Under the pieces are notes generated by a model. It saw only the letters and a program-made list of their open reading frames with translations. It did not search any database and was not told where the DNA came from. From positions 62,001 to 126,000 of the forward strand of contig NZ_JAAWWP010000018.1 in the NCBI RefSeq assembly GCF_012273655.1: a stretch of DNA of 64,000 nt, read 5' to 3'. Below, piece after piece: positions 45,415 to 53,201 of this stretch. Position 1 is the first letter of the stretch. Every line of letters begins with the position of its first letter. Both the position numbers and the translations under genes were made by a program. Source of the stretch: Streptomyces physcomitrii (GTDB lineage Bacteria > Actinomycetota > Actinomycetes > Streptomycetales > Streptomycetaceae).

Positions 45415-46598
45415 GCCGCCACCTCTGCTCCGTCCGTACGGATCGCACCCGCCAGGGCGGTCGCGCGTTCCCCAGTCTCGGGAGCGAGGGCGACCCGGAG
45501 TCCGGCCGACAGGGAGGCATAGGTGGGCGTCGGGCCCTCGTGGGCCGCGCCGATGCCGAGGGCGGCGACCCGGCCGGCCCAGTAGGGCTGGTCCGCGGCC
45601 TGGGGGACGACGACCTGGGGCGCACCGGCCCGGGTGGCCGCGGTGGTGGTGCCGGCGCCGCCGTGGTGGACGACGGCGGCGACCCGGGGGAAGAGCGCCT
45701 GGTGGTTGGCCTCGCCGAGGACGAAGCAGTCCGCCCGGTCCTCGCTGAGGTCCAGGTCCGCCCAGCCGCGCCCGAGCAGTACCCGGCGGCCCCGCGCGCG
45801 GACCGCCTCGACGGCCGCCCCGGCGACCTCCGCGGCGGTGCCGAGCGGCATGCTGCCGAAGCCGACGTAGACCGGCGGTTCCCCCGCGTCCAGGAAGGCC
45901 GTCAGCTCCTCCGGGAGCGGGCGCCGGTCCCGGGTGAGCCAGGCGCCGGTCTGGACGACGTCGAGGTCGGCCGGGAGCAGCCAGGGGTCGAGCACCGGGT
46001 CACTGGCCAGCCAGGGCCGCTCGCCGACGACGTAGTCCCGGACATGCGCCACCGGCGGCAGCCCGGAGGACTCCCGGTTGCTGTTGAGCGCCTCGCCGAA
46101 GAGCAGGTCGATGGTCTCGGCGTCCAGCTCCCACAGCGCCTTGTTGTCGGTCACCTCCGGCGGGAGGGGCCGCCCCGGATAGGCCAGCGGCGGGTGGTGC
46201 GGCGAGGGCAGGGTGAGCTGCTGGAAGGTCACCGAGACCGTGGGGACGCCCAGCTTCTCGGCCACCGAGAGCGCCCCGGCCGCGGCGGGCATCATGCCGG
46301 TCGCCATCAGCACGTCGGCGCCCTCGGCGGCCTCGGTGACCGCCTCGAACTGCCCGGCGATCAGCGCGGCCGCCCGCTGGGGCAGCCCGGCGGGCCCCGG
46401 TTTCGCCACGGTCAGCGCCCGCGCCGAGGGCCCGACCGGCACCAGCGGGGCGCCCGCCTCGGCCAGCCGCGCGGCGAAGACCTCGTCCGGCGGCGCGCAC
46501 ACCCGCACCTCCGCGCCCCGCTCCCGCAGCCGCGCCGCGAGCGCCACCAGGGGCTCCACATCTCCGCGCGACCCGTAGGTCGACAGCACCACACGCAC
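45387..46598 (-). CDS. rgt: Rifamycin-type glycosyltransferase (GT1, UGT-like)
   Basis: A 403-residue GT-B enzyme read from GTG 46598, six bases after the SD GGGAG. VRVVLSTYGSRGDVEPLVAL is the usual N-terminal start of this family, and the donor-binding block is FPRVAAVVHHGGAGTTTAAT (near residue 313) with VVVPQAADQPYWAGRV. The family includes macrolide glycosyltransferases and the Streptomyces rifampin glycosyltransferase Rgt, which glucosylates and inactivates rifamycins. The Rgt call rests on the RAE palindrome 57 bp upstream and on the helR neighbour. Other aglycones cannot be excluded by sequence alone. Confidence 0.78.
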   Translation of the reverse strand: MRVVLSTYGSRGDVEPLVALAARLRERGAEVRVCAPPDEVFAARLAEAGAPLVPVGPSARALTVAKPGPAGLPQRAAALIAGQFEAVTEAAEGADVLMATGMMPAAAGALSVAEKLGVPTVSVTFQQLTLPSPHHPPLAYPGRPLPPEVTDNKALWELDAETIDLLFGEALNSNRESSGLPPVAHVRDYVVGERPWLASDPVLDPWLLPADLDVVQTGAWLTRDRRPLPEELTAFLDAGEPPVYVGFGSMPLGTAAEVAGAAVEAVRARGRRVLLGRGWADLDLSEDRADCFVLGEANHQALFPRVAAVVHHGGAGTTTAATRAGAPQVVVPQAADQPYWAGRVAALGIGAAHEGPTPTYASLSAGLRVALAPETGERATALAGAIRTDGAEVAAKLLLEAAT

Positions 46599-46904
46599 TT
46601 CGTACTCCCGTTTCCGCAGGTCCTGGCTTCGGCCGCCAATCTTGCGGGACAACGGGGGCCTTGCCGCAAGCCCCCCAGTGCGCTATACGTTGAGAGTGGC
46701 AAGGAGTGGGTCTCCTCCTTTCGCCGCCCTTCCTCCCCTCCCCCGCCTGGGCTTCACCTTGCCTGCGGCTTGCCCTCGACTGCCCCGACGTGCTCCGTGC
46801 GACCTGGGGCAGCTCTGTGTACGGGGCAGCTCAGCTTCGGCCGCCCCGATCCACCGAACCGGCGATCCGGCGACCCGCAGGTCCGCTGGTCCGCCGGTCC
46901 CCGC
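46599..46904 (-). promoter_or_regulatory. rgt promoter region with a rifamycin-associated element (RAE)
   Basis: GGGGCCTTGCCGCAAGCCCC (46655-46674) reads on the minus strand as GGGGCTTGCGGCAAGGCCCC, the palindrome described upstream of rifamycin-inducible resistance genes in Streptomyces, as I remember it. It lies 57 bp before the GTG of rgt. The rest of the gap up to the FMN reductase stop (46905) has no recognised gene. A -10 could not be fixed. Confidence 0.75.
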
Positions 46905-47585
46905 TCAGGCCGCCCGTACCGCCGCCAACTGCTCGGCGAACGGCACCACTTGGAAGCCCTGCACGGACTCCGCTGGGAAGCCCTGCCCGGACTCCGCGCC
47001 GGATTCCCGCTCGGGGGCGGTAGCGCCCGGGGCCGCCGTGCCCGGCGCCGACTCCCGTACCAGCAGGGCGAGTTCACGGCCCGCCCGGTCGATGCGCTCC
47101 GCCAGGCCGTCGGCGCCCCAGTCCTGCGAGGCCGCGTAGACGCCGGTCGGCGCCACCACGGCCCGCAGGTGGGCGAAGAGCGGACGCAGGGCGTGCTCGA
47201 CCACGAGGGAGTGGCGCGGGGTGCCGCCGGTGGCGCCGATGAGCACCGGCTTGCCGGTGAGCGCGTCCGGGTCGAGCACGTCGAAGAAGGACTTGAACAG
47301 CCCGCTGTACGAGGCCGAGAAGACCGGGGTCACCGCGATGATGCCGTCGGCCGAGGCCACCTTGTCGAGCGCCGCGCCCAGTTCGGGCCCGGGGAAGCCG
47401 GTGAGCAGGTGGTGGGCGAGGGGCACGGCGAGGTCGCGCAGTTCGACGGTCTCCCCCTCGACCGGGGCCGCGCCGTCCGGCCCGGTCCCCGCCGCGCGGC
47501 GCACCGCCTCGGCGAGCCGGTCGCCGAGCAGCCGGGTCGAGGAGGGCGAGCCGAGCCCGCCCGAGACCACGACGATCCTGGTCAT
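46905..47585 (-). CDS. NADPH-dependent FMN reductase (CE1759-like)
   Basis: A 226-residue flavodoxin-fold reductase. VVVSGGLGSPSSTRLLGDRL is the FMN-phosphate loop and ADGIIAVTPVFSASYSGLFK plus IGATGGTPRHSL the flavin-ring loops. The last 50 residues are low-complexity Ala/Gly/Glu. It should supply reduced FMN to the monooxygenase encoded just upstream in the operon; their genes overlap by 4 bp (47582-47585). This pair matches the CE1758/CE1759 two-component flavin monooxygenases of actinobacteria. The oxidised substrate is unknown. Confidence 0.88.
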   Translation of the reverse strand: MTRIVVVSGGLGSPSSTRLLGDRLAEAVRRAAGTGPDGAAPVEGETVELRDLAVPLAHHLLTGFPGPELGAALDKVASADGIIAVTPVFSASYSGLFKSFFDVLDPDALTGKPVLIGATGGTPRHSLVVEHALRPLFAHLRAVVAPTGVYAASQDWGADGLAERIDRAGRELALLVRESAPGTAAPGATAPERESGAESGQGFPAESVQGFQVVPFAEQLAAVRAA

Positions 47586-48757
47586 GTGTTCTCCACCTCC
47601 GACTCCACGTTCCCGTTCGCGGACGCCCGCGCGCTCCCCGACGCCTGCCCGCTCACGGACAGCTCCGGCTCCCCGGCCGCCCGCGCCGCCCGCTCCCGCA
47701 GCAGCGAGGCGTGGGTCGGCGCCTCCGGCACCCCGGCGGGCCGGTCCTTGGCGAACTCCTTGCGCAGCACGGGGACGACCTCCTCGCCGAGCATGTCGAT
47801 CTGCTCCAGGACGGTCTTCAGGGGCAGCCCCGCGTGGTCCACCAGGAACAGCTGCCGCTGGTAGTCGCCCGCGTAGTCGCGGAAGGAGAGCGTCTTCTCG
47901 ACGACCTGCTCCGGCGAGCCGACCGTGAGCGGGGTCTGCGCCGAGAACTCCTCCAGGGAGGGGCCGCCGCCGTAGACCGGCGCCCGGTCGAAGTAGGGCC
48001 TGAACTCCCGTACCGCTTCCTGGGAGTTGCGGCGCATGAAGACCTGGCCGCCGAGTCCGACGACGGCCTGCTCGGGGGTGCCGTGCCCGTAGTGGGCCCA
48101 GCGCTCCCGGTAGAGCCGGACCATCTGGGCGGTGTGCTCCTTGGGCCAGAAGATGTTGTTGTGGAAGAAGCCGTCGCCGTAGTACGCGGCCTGCTCAGCG
48201 ATCTCCGGCGAGCGGATCGAGCCGTGCCAGACGAAGGGCGGCACCCCGTCCAGGGGTCGCGGCGTCGCGGTGAACGACTGGAGCGGCGTACGGAACCTGC
48301 CCTCCCAGGTGACCACGTCCTCGCGCCACAGCCGGTGCAGCAGGGCGTAGTTCTCCACCGCGAGGTGGATCCCGTCGCGGATGTCCTTGCCGAACCAGGG
48401 GTAGACCGGGCCGGTGTTGCCGCGGCCCATCATCACGTCGACGCGCCCCTCGGCGAGGTGCTGGAGCATCGCGAAGTCCTCGGCGATCTTCACCGGGTCG
48501 TTGGTGGTGATCAGCGTGGTCGAGGTGGACAGGATCAGGTTCTCGGTGCGTGCCGCGATCCAGCCGAGCATGGTGGTGGGCGAGGACGGCACGAAGGGCG
48601 GGTTGTGGTGCTCGCCGGTCGCGAAGACGTCGAGGCCCGCCTCCTCGGCCTTCTGCGCGATGGTGACCATGGACTTGATGCGTTCGTGCTCGCTCGGCGT
48701 ACGCCCGGTCACCGGGTCCGGTGTGACGTCGCCGACGCTGAAGATCCCGAACTGCAT
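47582..48757 (-). CDS. Luciferase-like FMN-dependent monooxygenase (CE1758-like)
   Basis: A 391-residue LLM-class flavin monooxygenase. Typical blocks are MQFGIFSVGDVTPDPVTG, EEAGLDVFATGEHHNPPFVP, LSTSTTLITTNDPVKIAEDF and GRVDVMMGRGNTGPVYPWFG. It uses FMNH2 and O2, most likely from the coupled reductase. The C-terminal tail is Ser/Glu-rich. The ATG lies 21 bp from an inverted repeat (48778-48791) that could be a MarR-type operator. Substrate unknown. Confidence 0.9.
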   Translation of the reverse strand: MQFGIFSVGDVTPDPVTGRTPSEHERIKSMVTIAQKAEEAGLDVFATGEHHNPPFVPSSPTTMLGWIAARTENLILSTSTTLITTNDPVKIAEDFAMLQHLAEGRVDVMMGRGNTGPVYPWFGKDIRDGIHLAVENYALLHRLWREDVVTWEGRFRTPLQSFTATPRPLDGVPPFVWHGSIRSPEIAEQAAYYGDGFFHNNIFWPKEHTAQMVRLYRERWAHYGHGTPEQAVVGLGGQVFMRRNSQEAVREFRPYFDRAPVYGGGPSLEEFSAQTPLTVGSPEQVVEKTLSFRDYAGDYQRQLFLVDHAGLPLKTVLEQIDMLGEEVVPVLRKEFAKDRPAGVPEAPTHASLLRERAARAAGEPELSVSGQASGSARASANGNVESEVENT

Positions 48758-48923
48758 GACCGCTCACTTCCCAGATTGTTGACGATTCAACTACACCCTG
48801 GAACGGAGGCGCCCCCACGACTATTCCTGCCGACCGGCCGCCGCGGGGCCGGGACCGGAAAAGCGCCGGAACCGGTCCGCGCGACCGGCCCCGGCGCTCC
48901 TCCACCGCCGGGCGCGGACCGGC
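48758..48923 (-). promoter_or_regulatory. Operator-like inverted repeat upstream of the monooxygenase operon
   Basis: GTTGA-CGAT-TCAAC (48778-48791) is a perfect 5-bp inverted repeat 21 bp upstream of the ATG, within a short A+T-rich patch. The TTGA/TCAA arms resemble MarR-type operators; no marR gene is nearby. Confidence 0.5.
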
Positions 48924-49544
48924 TCAGCCGCGGCTCCAGTGCGGGTCGCGGCCGGTCTCGGCGAGCAGCTTGTCCCACTCGGTGGCGTTGGCGGGCGCCT
49001 GCACGGCCGGTCCGAAGGCGCCCATGCTGCGGCCGGTCGGGCCGATCGCCGCCATGGTCTCGCGCAGCTCCCGTACCACTCCGAGGCCGCCCGGATCCGG
49101 TACGTAACCCTGCTCGGTCGCCCGGGCCAGGTCCCAGCCGTGCACGGCGAGGTCGAGCAGCGCCATCCGGCCGACGGTCGCGGCGGGCATCTCCAGGGAA
49201 CCGGTGGTGCCCTCCTCGGCGCCGGGCTCGGCCCAGGCGGCGACCAGCCCCTCGCACTCGCGCGCGAAGTGCTCCCGCCAGTCCGGCCGGACACCGGCGT
49301 TGCCGGGGGTGGTGCCGAAGTCGGAGTCCTCCTTGCGGGCCAGCAGCTGGAACTGCTCCGACATCTGGATGAGGTGGTCGGTGAGTCGGCGTACGTCGTA
49401 GTCGGGGCAGGGTGTGGGGCGGCCGAGGTCCTCGTCGGCGATCCCGTGCACCACCCGGACGCAGTGGTCCGCAGCGGCGGCGAGGTAGTCGGCGATGCCC
49501 CGGCTGGGGGCGGAGAAGGACGGCATCTTCGGCAGGTCGCTCAT
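48924..49544 (-). CDS. TIGR03086-type (DinB/MDMPI fold) metal-binding protein
   Basis: A 206-residue four-helix-bundle protein. The N-terminal block DHCVRVVHGIADEDLGRPTP and YDVRRLTDHLIQMSEQFQ, and the later DLAVHGWDLARATEQ, carry the spaced histidines of the mycothiol-dependent maleylpyruvate isomerase/DinB group. Such proteins are probably mycothiol S-transferases; the substrate is not known. It is a single gene with a short leader. Confidence 0.85.
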   Translation of the reverse strand: MSDLPKMPSFSAPSRGIADYLAAAADHCVRVVHGIADEDLGRPTPCPDYDVRRLTDHLIQMSEQFQLLARKEDSDFGTTPGNAGVRPDWREHFARECEGLVAAWAEPGAEEGTTGSLEMPAATVGRMALLDLAVHGWDLARATEQGYVPDPGGLGVVRELRETMAAIGPTGRSMGAFGPAVQAPANATEWDKLLAETGRDPHWSRG

Positions 49545-49656
49545 GCCGACGACGGTACGAGCAGCGGGCGCCCCAGCCCCGGACAGACGCGACCGGGACC
49601 TGTCCGGCCGGCCCGCGGCACCCCCACGGCCCCACGGACAAGCGGCCGGAGTCCCG

Positions 49657-49932
49657 CTACTTCGCGTGCCGTACCGCGTAGATCATCACGAAGGCGACGA
49701 TGTGGAGACCGAACAGGAAGTAGGCGAGGGCCCACCAGGCGTACCGCTCGTTGTGCTTCTGGTGCGCGCGCCGCGTCCGGGCCTGCGCCTCGGGCTCGGG
49801 GGCGTCGGCGCGGGAAGGGATATCGGCGCGGGCGGAGGCGTCGGCGCGCGCGGGAGCATCGGCCGCCGGATCCCGCTCCTCGCCCCCGGCCGGACCCGTG
49901 CCGCCGCCTCCCGTCCCGGTCACCGCGCTCAC
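49657..49932 (-). CDS. Small single-span membrane protein
   Basis: A 91-residue protein from GTG 49932, which overlaps the SDR stop by 4 bp (GTGA). The first 55 residues are Ala/Asp/Pro-rich with repeats of ARAD/SRAD, then a basic HQKHNER and one membrane segment (YAWWALAYFLFGLHIVAFVM) ending IYAVRHAK. No family is recognised. Coupling to the SDR gene is the only contextual hint. Confidence 0.65.
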   Translation of the reverse strand: MSAVTGTGGGGTGPAGGEERDPAADAPARADASARADIPSRADAPEPEAQARTRRAHQKHNERYAWWALAYFLFGLHIVAFVMIYAVRHAK

Positions 49933-50699
49933 AGCTCCCGGTGGACCTTGCTGTTGGAGGCCTGGGCACGGGGGCGGACCACCAGGAGGTCGATGTTGAC
50001 GTGGGAGGGGCGGTCGACGGCCCAGGTGATCGTCTCGGCGACGTCCTCGGCGGTCAGCGGCGCCGCGACACCCGCGTAGACCTTCTCGGCCTTCTCCTCG
50101 TCGCCGCCGAAGCGGGTCTTCGCGAACTCCTCGGTCTTCACCATCCCCGGCGCGACCTCGATCACCCGCACCGGCTGCCCGACGATCTCCAGGCGCAGTG
50201 TCTCGGCGAGGACGTGCTCGGCGTGCTTGGCGGCCACATAGCCCGCGCCGCCCTCGTAGGTGCCGTGCCCCGCGGTCGAGGTGAGGACGACCACGGTGCC
50301 GTCGCCGCTCGCGGTCAGGGCGGGCAGCAGGGCCTGGGTGACGTGCAGGGTGCCGAGCACATTGGTCTCGTACATCTGCCGCCACTGGGCGGGGTCGCCG
50401 GAGGCCACCGGGTCCGCGCCGAGGGCGCCGCCCGCGTTGTTGACCAGGACGTGGCAGGAGCCGAGCGAGCGGGCGAAGTCCTCGACGGCGCCGCGGTCGG
50501 TGACATCGAGCGGCTGGGCCACGGCCTCGGCGCCGGACTCCCGCAGCTCCGCGGCAAGCGCCTCGATGCGGTCCTTGCGGCGCGCGGTCAGCACCACCCG
50601 GAACCCGGCCGCGGCCAGCTGCCGCGCCGTCGCCGCCCCGATCCCGCTGCTCGCGCCGGTCACCACGGCGGTACGGGCGGAATCCTGCGCGGCGGTCAT
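49929..50699 (-). CDS. Short-chain dehydrogenase/reductase
   Basis: A 256-residue SDR of the classical type. The NAD(P) loop is TGASSGIG at about 14-21, the NNAG motif at about 89, and the active site is Ser-Thr region VVVLTSTAGHG with Tyr-Lys in GYVAAK near residue 155. TARRKDRIEAL after the first strand favours NADP(H). ATG 50699 follows the SD GAGGAG. The substrate is not predictable; closest in look are YdfG-like 3-hydroxy acid dehydrogenases. Confidence 0.9.
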   Translation of the reverse strand: MTAAQDSARTAVVTGASSGIGAATARQLAAAGFRVVLTARRKDRIEALAAELRESGAEAVAQPLDVTDRGAVEDFARSLGSCHVLVNNAGGALGADPVASGDPAQWRQMYETNVLGTLHVTQALLPALTASGDGTVVVLTSTAGHGTYEGGAGYVAAKHAEHVLAETLRLEIVGQPVRVIEVAPGMVKTEEFAKTRFGGDEEKAEKVYAGVAAPLTAEDVAETITWAVDRPSHVNIDLLVVRPRAQASNSKVHREL

Positions 50700-50882
50700 A
50701 CGGTGCTCCTCGTCCGGCGGGGCGCCCTCGCTCGTACGGGCGCGCGATCCGCACCCAGGATAGGCGGGCGGCACCGGCGGACCGGGGGCGCGGGGGCCGG
50801 GGTGCCGGTTCTCACAGTGGCCGGGGCGCCGCCCTCACCGCGGTCAGGGCCCCGGGCGCCGCACCTCGCGCCACGGGTCCGC

Positions 50883-51221
50883 TCAACGCCCGCCGCGCGG
50901 CACGTACATGATCACGGCCATCCCGGCGAGGCAGATCAGCGCGCCGAGGACGTCCCAGCGGTCGGGGCGGTAGCCGTCGGCCGCCATCCCCCAGACCAGC
51001 GAACCGGCGACGAAGACCCCGCCGTACGCGGCGAGGATCCGCCCGAACTCCGCGTCCGGCTGGAGCGTGGCCACGAAGCCGTAGAGCCCGAGCGCCACCA
51101 CCCCGGCCCCGACCCACACCCAGCCCCGGCTCTCCCGCACGCCCTGCCACACCAGCCAGGCGCCCCCGATCTCGAAGAGCGCGGCGACGACGAAGAGGAC
51201 CACGGAACGCAGGATCGACAT
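50883..51221 (-). CDS. YnfA-family small membrane protein
   Basis: A 112-residue, four-segment membrane protein of the UPF0060/YnfA family (VVLFVVAALFEIGGAWLVWQ, VWVGAGVVALGLYGFVATLQ, ILAAYGGVFVAGSLVWG, VLGALICLAGMAVIMYVPRG). Length and blocks are standard. Distant SMR-like drug transport has been proposed for the family. It is divergent from the regulator at 51574 across a palindrome-rich region. Confidence 0.9.
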   Translation of the reverse strand: MSILRSVVLFVVAALFEIGGAWLVWQGVRESRGWVWVGAGVVALGLYGFVATLQPDAEFGRILAAYGGVFVAGSLVWGMAADGYRPDRWDVLGALICLAGMAVIMYVPRGGR

Positions 51222-51573
51222 GGGGGCAGCCTTCCAGACGGTCGCGGCGGAGGGTCGGCAGCGCCGTCCGGTGTGCGGGCGTCGGCTGGCACCAGGCTGA
51301 CGCCTACGTGGCATCACGTGGCGGCAGGTGACGCCATACGACACCACGATGGCGCCACACGGGTGCCACTCGGGACGCCACCAGAGGGCTCCGACTTCTC
51401 CATCAGGCCGGACGCAAGCACTTCCGCATCACCTCGCGGCAGCATCCCACCCGCACAAAATCCCAGCCCAGAGAGCCGATCGCCATCCATTCCCGCGCAC
51501 CCACCCCTGCCCCGTCCCGCGAAGACACCACACAGGCTTGCGCGTAGCGCCAAAGTGGTGCCACTATGACGCC
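51222..51573. promoter_or_regulatory. Divergent control region with several TGGCG/CGCCA and GGTGCCACT elements
   Basis: Palindromic elements are TGGCG-N8-CGCCA (51319-51336), TGGCGCCA (51350-51357) and AGTGG-TG-CCACT (51554-51565); GGTGCCACT occurs again at about 51364. The last one ends 8 bp before the ATG of the ribbon-helix-helix-type gene. Their spacing suits autoregulation by a small dimeric repressor. No gene is supported in the region. Confidence 0.55.
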
Positions 51574-52086
51574 ATGGACCTCACGCCCTATGTCGACACT
51601 CTCCGCCGCGAACTCGCGGTGGCCGCCGAAGCCGGTGGGGACGAAGCCCGCGCCCTGGCCGAGCGGCTCACCGCCCCGCTGGAGTCGGCGACCCGTCTGA
51701 CCATGCTCCATGTGCTCTCCGCCGCGATGGACGAGATCACCCGCGAGCTCGCCCCGGGCTCCGTCGACGTACGGCTGCGCGGTCTCGACCCCGACTTCGT
51801 GGTGACACCGCCGCCCGCCGAGGGCGACACCACCGCGGCGGGCCCCGCGCCAGCCGCCGCGGCGCAGCCGCCCGCCGAGGGCGAGGAGGGCGGCACCGCA
51901 CGCGTCAACCTGCGCCTGCCCGCCCCCCTCAAGGCCCGCGCCGAGGAGGCCGCGAACCGCGAGGGGCTCTCGGTCAACTCCTGGCTGGTACGGGCGGTTT
52001 CGGCCGCGGTCGACGGCGGCACCCGGCCGCCCGCCCCGGAGAAGGCCCGCACGGTCGGCCAGAGCTTCACGGGCTGGGTGCGCTAG
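51574..52086 (+). CDS. Ribbon-helix-helix (HicB-like) regulator
   Basis: A 170-residue protein. The N-terminal half (YVDTLRRELAVAAEAGGDEA, LESATRLTMLHVLSAAMDEI) is helical; after an Ala/Pro/Glu linker, VNLRLPAPLKARAEEAANRE and GLSVNSWLVRAVSAAV form a clear ribbon-helix-helix DNA-binding domain of the CopG/HicB type. No HicA-like toxin follows, so it is probably a stand-alone repressor. It likely binds the palindromes just upstream, one of which covers its own start region. It may also control the DUF4097/ABC exporter genes 155 bp downstream, though this is only inferred. Confidence 0.8.
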   Translation: MDLTPYVDTLRRELAVAAEAGGDEARALAERLTAPLESATRLTMLHVLSAAMDEITRELAPGSVDVRLRGLDPDFVVTPPPAEGDTTAAGPAPAAAAQPPAEGEEGGTARVNLRLPAPLKARAEEAANREGLSVNSWLVRAVSAAVDGGTRPPAPEKARTVGQSFTGWVR

Positions 52087-52240
52087 CCGCAGCCCGCCAC
52101 GCCCGGCCGACTCCCCACCCGGACACGCCACTTCACTCGTACCAGGTCAACTCGAGCCTTCGAGGCCCCAGTTCACCGCCACACCCACACCACGTCCCAC
52201 CAGCGGGGACGCCCCGAAGAGCCCAGAGGACGGGACAGCC

Positions 52241-53083
52241 ATGCCTGCTTTCGACACCCCCGAACCGATCTCGGTCACCGCCCATGTGGACGCCGGATCC
52301 CTCCAGTTCACCGCGAGCGACCGCGTCGACACCCTGGTCGAGGTGCGGCCCCGCGACCCCAATCGGGACCAGGACGTACGAGCCGCCGAGCAGACCCGGG
52401 TCACCTGTGCGAACGGCGCCTTGCAGGTGCGGATGCCCAAGCCCGGGCTGTTCGGCCGCACCGGCACCGTCGACGTGGCGGTCGAACTGCCCGCCGGCTC
52501 GGGCGTCGAGGTGACCGGCGCCTGGGTCCAGGTGCTCGGCGAGGGGCGGCTCGGCGAGGTCCGCGCCAAGATCTCCTCCGGGGACGTCCGCCTCGACACC
52601 GCAGGCGCGGTACGGCTGAACGCCGCGCACGGCTCGATCACCGTGGAGCGGGTCGAGGGCGCGGCCGAGATCACCACCAGTTCCGGGAGCCTGCGCCTCG
52701 GCCTCGTCGAGGGCGCCGCCGAGCTGAAGAACTCGCACGGCACCACCCTCGTCGGCACCGCGCGCGGAGAGCTCCGGGTGCGCGGCGCCAACGGCGACAT
52801 CGAGATCGCCCGCGCCGCGGACTCGGTCACCGCCACCACCGCCCACGGCACCCTGCGCATCGGTGAAGTGGCCCGCGGCACCGTCCAGTTGGAGACCTCC
52901 AACGGCACCATCGAGGTCGGTGTGCGCGAGGGCACGGCCGCCTGGCTGGACGTCAGCTCCGGTTCCGGGCAGGTGCGCAACACGCTCACCGCCGCCGGGA
53001 GCCCGGAGGAGAGCGAGGACACCGTCAAGATCCGCGCCCGCACCCGGCACGGCAACATCGACATCCGGCGCGCCAAGGCCTGA
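52241..53083 (+). CDS. DUF4097 beta-strand-repeat protein
   Basis: A 280-residue protein built of short repeats of the SGDVRLDTAGAVRLNAAHGS type (GDVRL, GSITVERVEG, GSLRLGLVEG, GDIEIARAAD, GTLRIGEVAR, GTIEVGVREG), which predicts a right-handed beta helix. It has no signal peptide, so it is cytoplasmic. DUF4097 proteins often neighbour ABC transporters of the DrrAB type in Streptomyces, as here, where the ATPase gene starts 118 bp downstream. Function unknown. Confidence 0.85.
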   Translation: MPAFDTPEPISVTAHVDAGSLQFTASDRVDTLVEVRPRDPNRDQDVRAAEQTRVTCANGALQVRMPKPGLFGRTGTVDVAVELPAGSGVEVTGAWVQVLGEGRLGEVRAKISSGDVRLDTAGAVRLNAAHGSITVERVEGAAEITTSSGSLRLGLVEGAAELKNSHGTTLVGTARGELRVRGANGDIEIARAADSVTATTAHGTLRIGEVARGTVQLETSNGTIEVGVREGTAAWLDVSSGSGQVRNTLTAAGSPEESEDTVKIRARTRHGNIDIRRAKA

Positions 53084-53201
53084 GCACGCGCGGGGGTCCG
53101 AGGACGCACCGCCCCCGCTCCCGCCCGGCGAGCCCACCCCCTCCCGCACGCATCCCTCCACCCCTCCCCCTCATCCACCCAGCCTTCGAACGGAGGGCCC
53201 C

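Noticed and set aside
51574..52086. HicAB toxin-antitoxin pair
   Set aside because: No small HicA-like toxin gene lies on either side; the next gene is a DUF4097 protein.
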